Under the pieces are notes generated by a model. It worked only from the letters and a program-made list of their open reading frames with translations, made no database searches and was not told where the DNA came from. Made by a program: the position numbers and the translations under genes. From Streptomyces nojiriensis (GTDB lineage: Bacteria; Actinomycetota; Actinomycetes; Streptomycetales; Streptomycetaceae), in the NCBI RefSeq assembly GCF_017639205.1, contig NZ_CP071139.1:310001-374000 (forward strand): 64,000 bases of DNA, in the 5' to 3' direction. Positions 60,237-64,000 of this stretch are shown here, one piece after another (within the stretch, counting starts at the first letter, position 1; each line of letters opens with the position of its first letter).

Positions 60237-61080
60237 CCCCGACCTGGGCGGCTGCCCCCTACGACACCAGCACCTTGCTCTCACCCCGGTGGCCGACGAA
60301 CCGTCCCTGTGCACATCGGCCGCCCCCTCCCGCGCCTCTCCCTCACCAGGACGACGAGAGAGCGCAGCAGCCGGACCGGCCTGCCCGGCCGAACCACACA
60401 ACTCCCCCGCGCCGGGAGGCGGGAGCACTGCCAGCTGCCGCTCGGCTCGGCGCCCGCCTCATGTTGGCTGAGGCATCCGGTCGGGGAGCAAGCTCGCCGG
60501 CTCGGCACGGGTAAACCCGGAGGGCGGTACGCCATCGGACAGCGGGCCGCGACGTCCTGTTCGGCACCGTGCGGTGCCCGAGAGGTCCACGCCCGCCGGG
60601 GAGGGACGGAAGGGGCTCCGACCAACCGGCCACCCCCTGATCACACCGCCTTCTCCCCGGTCCCGCCGACAGCCCGGCCGGATCCCGACTGCGACCCGCC
60701 CCGCCCGCGCACCCGCCCACGCCCCCGCGGCCCGACAACGCACATGGCCTCGGACACCGGACGAGTAGGTACGTATTCGTTGGTCAAAGGTTCTGGCCGA
60801 CTGGGAAGGAAGAACGCCGTCGCCGGCAGCAATGGACAAGTACCGGGAACCAAGGGCTGTCGACAGTCAGCCGGCCAGAGGGTTTCCGCAGGTCGGCAGT
60901 GTCGGCAACCGTGTCGGGAATCAACGTCGGCAATCGGCAGGCACCGACAGTCCTACTCGCGGGTTACTTGCTTCCCGGTGTCCGCGGTGGGAGTCCGCGC
61001 AGCAACGTGGGCGGGCCGGGCGCTGAATTGCAGGGCCGACAGGGCGCGCGTCACCCTGATAGTCGAGGGCAGGTGCTGAC
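60237..61080. other. non-coding stretch with GTCGGCA repeats
   Basis: No gene recognised in 840 bp. The notable content is a short repeat cluster at 60892-60950. Confidence 0.4.
60892..60950. repeat. clustered GTCGGCA repeats
   Basis: GTCGGCA at 60892, 60901 and 60926, the variants GTCGGGA (60913) and ATCGGCA (60933), and one inverted copy (ACCGACAG) at the end. They lie 130-190 bp upstream of the RNA-repair gene. Possibly a protein-binding array. Confidence 0.45.
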
Positions 61081-61950
61081 GTGCATACCAGCGACGAGAT
61101 CTACCACCGGGTGCTCTGGGACCCGCGCTTCGACCCCGAGCGGTTCGTGATGGGGATCGCCGAGCGCGGGGCCCCGCCGAAGCGGGTCCTGCTCGGCGAC
61201 TTCGTGCCGGGCGGGGAGATCCCCTGGCACCGGGTGGTGTTCTTCGAGGCGGACGGCCAGCTCGTCTGGGACCGCGCCTCCGGCGTCGACCGGCTCGACG
61301 AGACCCTCGTCGAGCCGGTCATTCCCGTGCCGGCCCCGGCCCCGGCCCCCGGCGATGTCCTCGCCGTCCCGTCGACGAACCGCACCGCCGTCGCCTGGCT
61401 GCCGCCGGCGCAGTTGTGGCCGCCGATCCAGCACATTCGCCGCGAACACGACCGGCAGATCCGCCGCTGGCCGCCGCACGTCAACGTGCTTTTCGGTTTC
61501 GTCCCCGAGGCCGAGTTCGCCCGGGCCCTGCCGCTGGTCGCCGCTGCGCTCGCGGAGACGCCGCCGTTCACCGCCCGCCTGGCGGGCGTCCACTGGTTCG
61601 TACACCTCGAGGACGCCACCGTCTGGCTCAACCCGGCCGCTGCCGGCCACGAGCCCTGGGAGCGGCTGTGGGAGTCCCTGGAGCTCCGCTTCCCGCTCTG
61701 CGGATCGCACCCGCACGGCTTCACCCCGCACCTGTCCCTTGGCCGTACCCCGAACCCGCGCTCCCTCGCCCACAAGGTGGAGGCCCTCCTCGGCCCCATG
61801 ACGGCCCGGGTCGACGAGCTGGTCCTGCTGTCCCGGCGCGGCGACGAGCCGATGCGGGTCCGGGCCCGCGTTCTGCTCGGCAGCGGCGAGGTAGGTCACC
61901 CGGAGAATCCGGCCCTTCCGAACGGCCCTCCGCCGTCACCGCCCGCCTGA
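61081..61950 (+). CDS. RNA-repair-type protein: MJ1316 domain + 2H phosphoesterase
   Basis: A 289-residue two-domain protein; GTG start at 61081. Residues 1-75 are the MJ1316/DUF504 domain ([38 protein letters not shown]), thought to recognise RNA cyclic or end groups. A Pro/Ala linker leads to a 2'-5' RNA ligase-like (LigT/2H) domain at ~100-270 with HVN (His133, [10 protein letters not shown]) and HLS (His217, TPHLSLGRT) in place of the two HxT/S motifs. The fusion suggests recognition and opening of 2',3'-cyclic phosphate RNA ends. The first motif's third residue is Asn rather than Thr/Ser, which may weaken catalysis. Confidence 0.85.
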   Translation: MHTSDEIYHRVLWDPRFDPERFVMGIAERGAPPKRVLLGDFVPGGEIPWHRVVFFEADGQLVWDRASGVDRLDETLVEPVIPVPAPAPAPGDVLAVPSTNRTAVAWLPPAQLWPPIQHIRREHDRQIRRWPPHVNVLFGFVPEAEFARALPLVAAALAETPPFTARLAGVHWFVHLEDATVWLNPAAAGHEPWERLWESLELRFPLCGSHPHGFTPHLSLGRTPNPRSLAHKVEALLGPMTARVDELVLLSRRGDEPMRVRARVLLGSGEVGHPENPALPNGPPPSPPA

Positions 61951-62072
61951 TCAGACGCTCACCGGTCTCCACGATCGCCGCCCCAGCGGGGAGTCCTCGC
62001 ACGGGTACGCGGTGAACCGCTGTGGTCGATGCCGGTGCGCGGCGGCGGTCAACCGGCGTAGCGTGGTGGGGT

Positions 62073-62612
62073 ATGAGCGAGGTTGTGGAAGCCAGGGGTC
62101 CGAAGGTTCCGCCGAGTTTTCCTCCGAAGTCGCCGCCGCCTCAGAAAAAGCCGGTGGAGCCGCCGCGGCCGCAGCCGACGGTGAAGCCGAAGTCGCTCAC
62201 CGGGGTACCGCCCCGGCTGGTCGTCACCAGTCGGCGGGCGAGGGTGCTGGCGTTCCGTGCGGACCAGTGGGCGGCGAAGAAGGCCGCGGGGCAAGCCGCG
62301 CTCGCCGTCGCCGAGTGGGACTACCCGCTGCTGGACGAGCACGACTTCCTCAAGACGGTCCACAGCCTGGTCCACACGGCCGTGGCAGCCGGCGGGAAAC
62401 GCGTCAGCGTCCACCTCGCCGACCAGGACGCCAAGATCCTCGTCATGGTCCTCAACCACCAGACCGGCGAACACCACGATGCGGGACCCGCTCCGACGGA
62501 GGTGGCGGTACTGCGTACGGTCGACGCCTGCGGCACCCACACCGACCACGACGGCCACGCCTGGTGGGCACTCCTAGACGCCGCACCCCGGCCGAAGAAG
62601 GGCCTGTCCTAA
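62073..62612 (+). CDS. ATP-binding (HATPase/RsbW-like) protein, 3' end cut by IS
   Basis: A 179-residue protein, ATG at 62073. A proline-rich N terminus (~15-50, PPSFPPKSPPPQKKP) precedes a degenerate RsbW-type HATPase fold: VLAFRADQWAAKKAAGQAALAVAEWD, FLKTVHSLVHTAVAAGGKRVSVHLADQDAKILVMVLNHQ, then WWALLDAAPRPKK. The stop codon (TAA at 62610-62612) lies inside the terminal repeat of the following IS, so the natural C terminus may have been a little longer. Such proteins are often anti-sigma-like kinases in Streptomyces. Confidence 0.72.
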   Translation: MSEVVEARGPKVPPSFPPKSPPPQKKPVEPPRPQPTVKPKSLTGVPPRLVVTSRRARVLAFRADQWAAKKAAGQAALAVAEWDYPLLDEHDFLKTVHSLVHTAVAAGGKRVSVHLADQDAKILVMVLNHQTGEHHDAGPAPTEVAVLRTVDACGTHTDHDGHAWWALLDAAPRPKKGLS

Positions 62613-63483
62613 AGGTTGTTGCAGAAGGTTGGGTGCGGGCAGGTCTGCGTGTGAGTGGACCTGCTTGTTCACCGTGTCATGGCGAGGTTGTGCATGGTGG
62701 CGACGGCCTGGACAGCGTGGTGGAGGCCGTCGCCTTTCTGGCGGCAGTCGCGGAGGATCTTCCAGTTCTTCATACGGGCGAAGGAGTGCTCGACGCGGGC
62801 ACGGACCCTTCGATGTTCGGCGTTGTCCTCCTGCTGACCACGCAGGAGGGGGCGTCCAGCACGTTTGCGGTGCGGGACGATCAGGCCGGTGCCCAGGTAG
62901 GCGCCGTCGGCGATGACCGTCGTCCCCGCGGCCGTGGCCGGCAGGCCGGACTCGCGCCAGACGTGGGCATCGGCCTTGTTGCCGGGCGCGGGCCGGGCCG
63001 AGGCGACGACCAGCCGGGTGTCGGCGTCGATGACGACCTGCACGTTCGCCGAGAACCGGCAGTTCCTCGAGGAAGCGCCCACACTGCGGTCACGGACCGG
63101 GATCAGGGTGCCGTCCACGATCCACAACCGGGCCGCGTCGGCGACGGGCCGCGGCGCCGGCTCCAGTGCCAGCAACGGCCCGAGCCGCTGGATGACCCGG
63201 CAGACGGTGGCCGGGGAGACACCGAAGAGCGGGGCGAGCTGCCGCATCGTGAGGTTGGTGCGGTAGTAGACGGCCACCAGCAGCACCCGGTCCGCCAGCG
63301 GCAGACACCACGGCCGGCCACCACCGGGCCCTTCCCCAACCCGCTCCCCCACCACCCTCACCAGCTTCGCGAACCGGTCCATCCGCAACCCGGTGAACGT
63401 CTCCACCCACACCGGCTCAGCCCACAACACCCCACCCATACAGGAGGAATGCCCAGAACCGAGGCTTCCGCAACAACCTTTAG
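62609..63483. mobile_element. complete IS5-family element, 875 bp
   Basis: The left end CTAAAGGTTGTTGCAGAAG (62609 on) and the complement of the right end, CTAAAGGTTGTTGCGGAAG (ending 63483), differ at one position in 19. The element holds one intact leftward transposase gene. No clear target duplication could be assigned. Confidence 0.88.
62669..63439 (-). CDS. IS5-family transposase (DDE_Tnp_4, IS1647-like)
   Basis: A 256-residue transposase. The N-terminal HTH_Tnp_4 region (GGGRPWCLPLADRVLLVAVYYRTNLTMRQLAPLFGVSPATVCRVIQRL) is followed by catalytic Asp in LWIVDGTLIPV, Asp in VIADGAYLG and Glu in RARVEHSFARMKNWKIL, and it ends TMHNLAMTR. The frame is intact, suggesting recent insertion into the end of the ATP-binding-protein gene. 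Confidence 0.93.
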   Translation of the reverse strand: MGGVLWAEPVWVETFTGLRMDRFAKLVRVVGERVGEGPGGGRPWCLPLADRVLLVAVYYRTNLTMRQLAPLFGVSPATVCRVIQRLGPLLALEPAPRPVADAARLWIVDGTLIPVRDRSVGASSRNCRFSANVQVVIDADTRLVVASARPAPGNKADAHVWRESGLPATAAGTTVIADGAYLGTGLIVPHRKRAGRPLLRGQQEDNAEHRRVRARVEHSFARMKNWKILRDCRQKGDGLHHAVQAVATMHNLAMTR

Positions 63484-63521
63484 CGCCTGTTGTGAAAGTG
63501 GCTGGAGATGCGGGGTGGCGT

Positions 63522-63809
63522 TCAGAGACTGCGGATGGCCCCGGCCAGGTCGGATCCGTAGGAAGCCCAGCAGATCACTGAGCCGTCAGCGTCAAGCTGA
63601 CCCATGAACCACTCACCGTCGTCCCTCACGAGGCACAGTTCGTGGAACGCAAGAATCACATCGGGCTGGAGCAGCTCGTAGTCGTCCTGCCCGGCGGTCT
63701 CGACGACTACGAGCCGATCGAAGGAGAGCGGGGCGGCGCTTGGGTCTCCGGAAAGAGCGCGCAAATGTTCGATCGTCCATCCGGCGGGGAGTCCTGAGTT
63801 CACCGGCAC
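63522..63809 (-). CDS. small hypothetical protein
   Basis: A 95-residue acidic protein (GTG start at 63809): GLPAGWTIEHLRALSGDPSAAPLSFDRLVVVE, then YELLQPDVILAFHELCLVRDDGEWFMGQLDADGSVICWASYG. The pattern of alternating strands and the Trp-rich end recall SMI1/immunity-type small proteins, but no family is certain. Confidence 0.6.
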   Translation of the reverse strand: MPVNSGLPAGWTIEHLRALSGDPSAAPLSFDRLVVVETAGQDDYELLQPDVILAFHELCLVRDDGEWFMGQLDADGSVICWASYGSDLAGAIRSL

Positions 63810-63864
63810 ATGGTCTCAACCGGGTGCCCGTCACAGCCACTCGTTGGTGACTGCGCCATGCCGG

Positions 63865-64000
63865 CTAGCCGCCACCGCCCCCGCCACATCCGCTGCTGCC
63901 GCCGCAGCTGTAGCCCCCGGCGCCACTGATGCCGATGCCGGATGGCCCGCCCCGGCCGCGGTTCCGGGGGCCGGGGCGGCGCCGGGGCGCGGGGCGGGTG
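63865..64000 (-). CDS. TIGR04222-domain membrane protein, C-terminal end only
   Basis: The leftward frame, open at the window edge, ends GAGGYSCGGSSGCGGGGGG-stop. The glycine/cysteine-rich terminus is the hallmark of TIGR04222 actinobacterial membrane proteins. The 5' part lies beyond the window. Confidence 0.72.
   Translation of the reverse strand, partial: TRPAPRRRPGPRNRGRGGPSGIGISGAGGYSCGGSSGCGGGGGG

Noticed and set aside
60309-61079. 256-codon rightward frame upstream of the RNA-repair gene
   Set aside because: Low-complexity Pro/Arg/Thr composition, no ribosome-binding site and no conserved pattern.

Overview
The window is high-GC DNA of Streptomyces type. The evidence is GC-rich codons with many GTG starts, Tat/Sec-type secreted proteins, an LAxTG sortase substrate, SCO6745-like, DUF1266, DUF2637 and TIGR04222 proteins, and typical Streptomyces insertion sequences. 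It looks like an accessory region (chromosome arm or integrated/linear plasmid): mobile elements, a conjugation module and many decayed genes are mixed with ordinary intact genes.

Layout. 0-5.4 kb is an insertion-sequence cluster: a partial IS630; a decayed membrane-anchored M4-peptidase-like gene; a 2.06 kb IS with 18-bp inverted repeats; and a 1.34 kb IS5-family element abutting it. The last two each enclose an extra ORF besides the transposase. 6.0-13.1 kb is a compact Tn7-like transposition module (tnsA-tnsB-tnsC-tnsD, all joined by 4-bp start/stop overlaps). Its TnsD/TniQ protein carries extra LysR-like and PadR-like DNA-binding domains at the C terminus. 13.1-13.9 kb has a methyltransferase and a transposase scrap. 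14-25.4 kb is a type-IV-secretion-like conjugation operon read leftward: SpdB/DUF2637, a helix-turn-helix protein, a small protein, TcpC/VirB8-like, a small pilin-like membrane protein, a PrgI-like protein, VirB4, a VirB6-like protein and an NlpC/P60 wall hydrolase. Two related ~400-bp repeat-rich blocks flank spdB, and beyond the second lies a wrecked second copy of the spdB 3' end. A relaxase remnant (27.1-27.5 kb) is the only trace of DNA-processing genes, so transfer is probably not autonomous.

27-42 kb alternates intact genes (LAxTG surface protein, DUF1266, AraC regulator, HEAT-repeat protein, S1-domain protein) with relics of conflict-type proteins: a 13-blade WD40 STAND relic, a P-loop STAND/TPR relic and a PQQ-propeller relic. 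42-64 kb is more conventional: ComB-like phosphatase, a large secreted Ig/TIG-type protein, MerR, GntR and HxlR regulators with visible operator candidates, a CPBP protease-histidine kinase-response regulator operon, an RNA-repair-type protein (MJ1316 domain plus 2H phosphoesterase), an ATP-binding protein cut by a complete IS5-family element, and the 3' end of a TIGR04222 membrane protein at the window edge.

Most notable: the TnsD with borrowed transcription-factor domains, IS elements carrying passenger ORFs, the duplicated repeat blocks around spdB, several near-perfect long palindromes, and a high density of pseudogenes whose individual lesions can be read directly. No tRNA, rRNA or CRISPR array was recognised.
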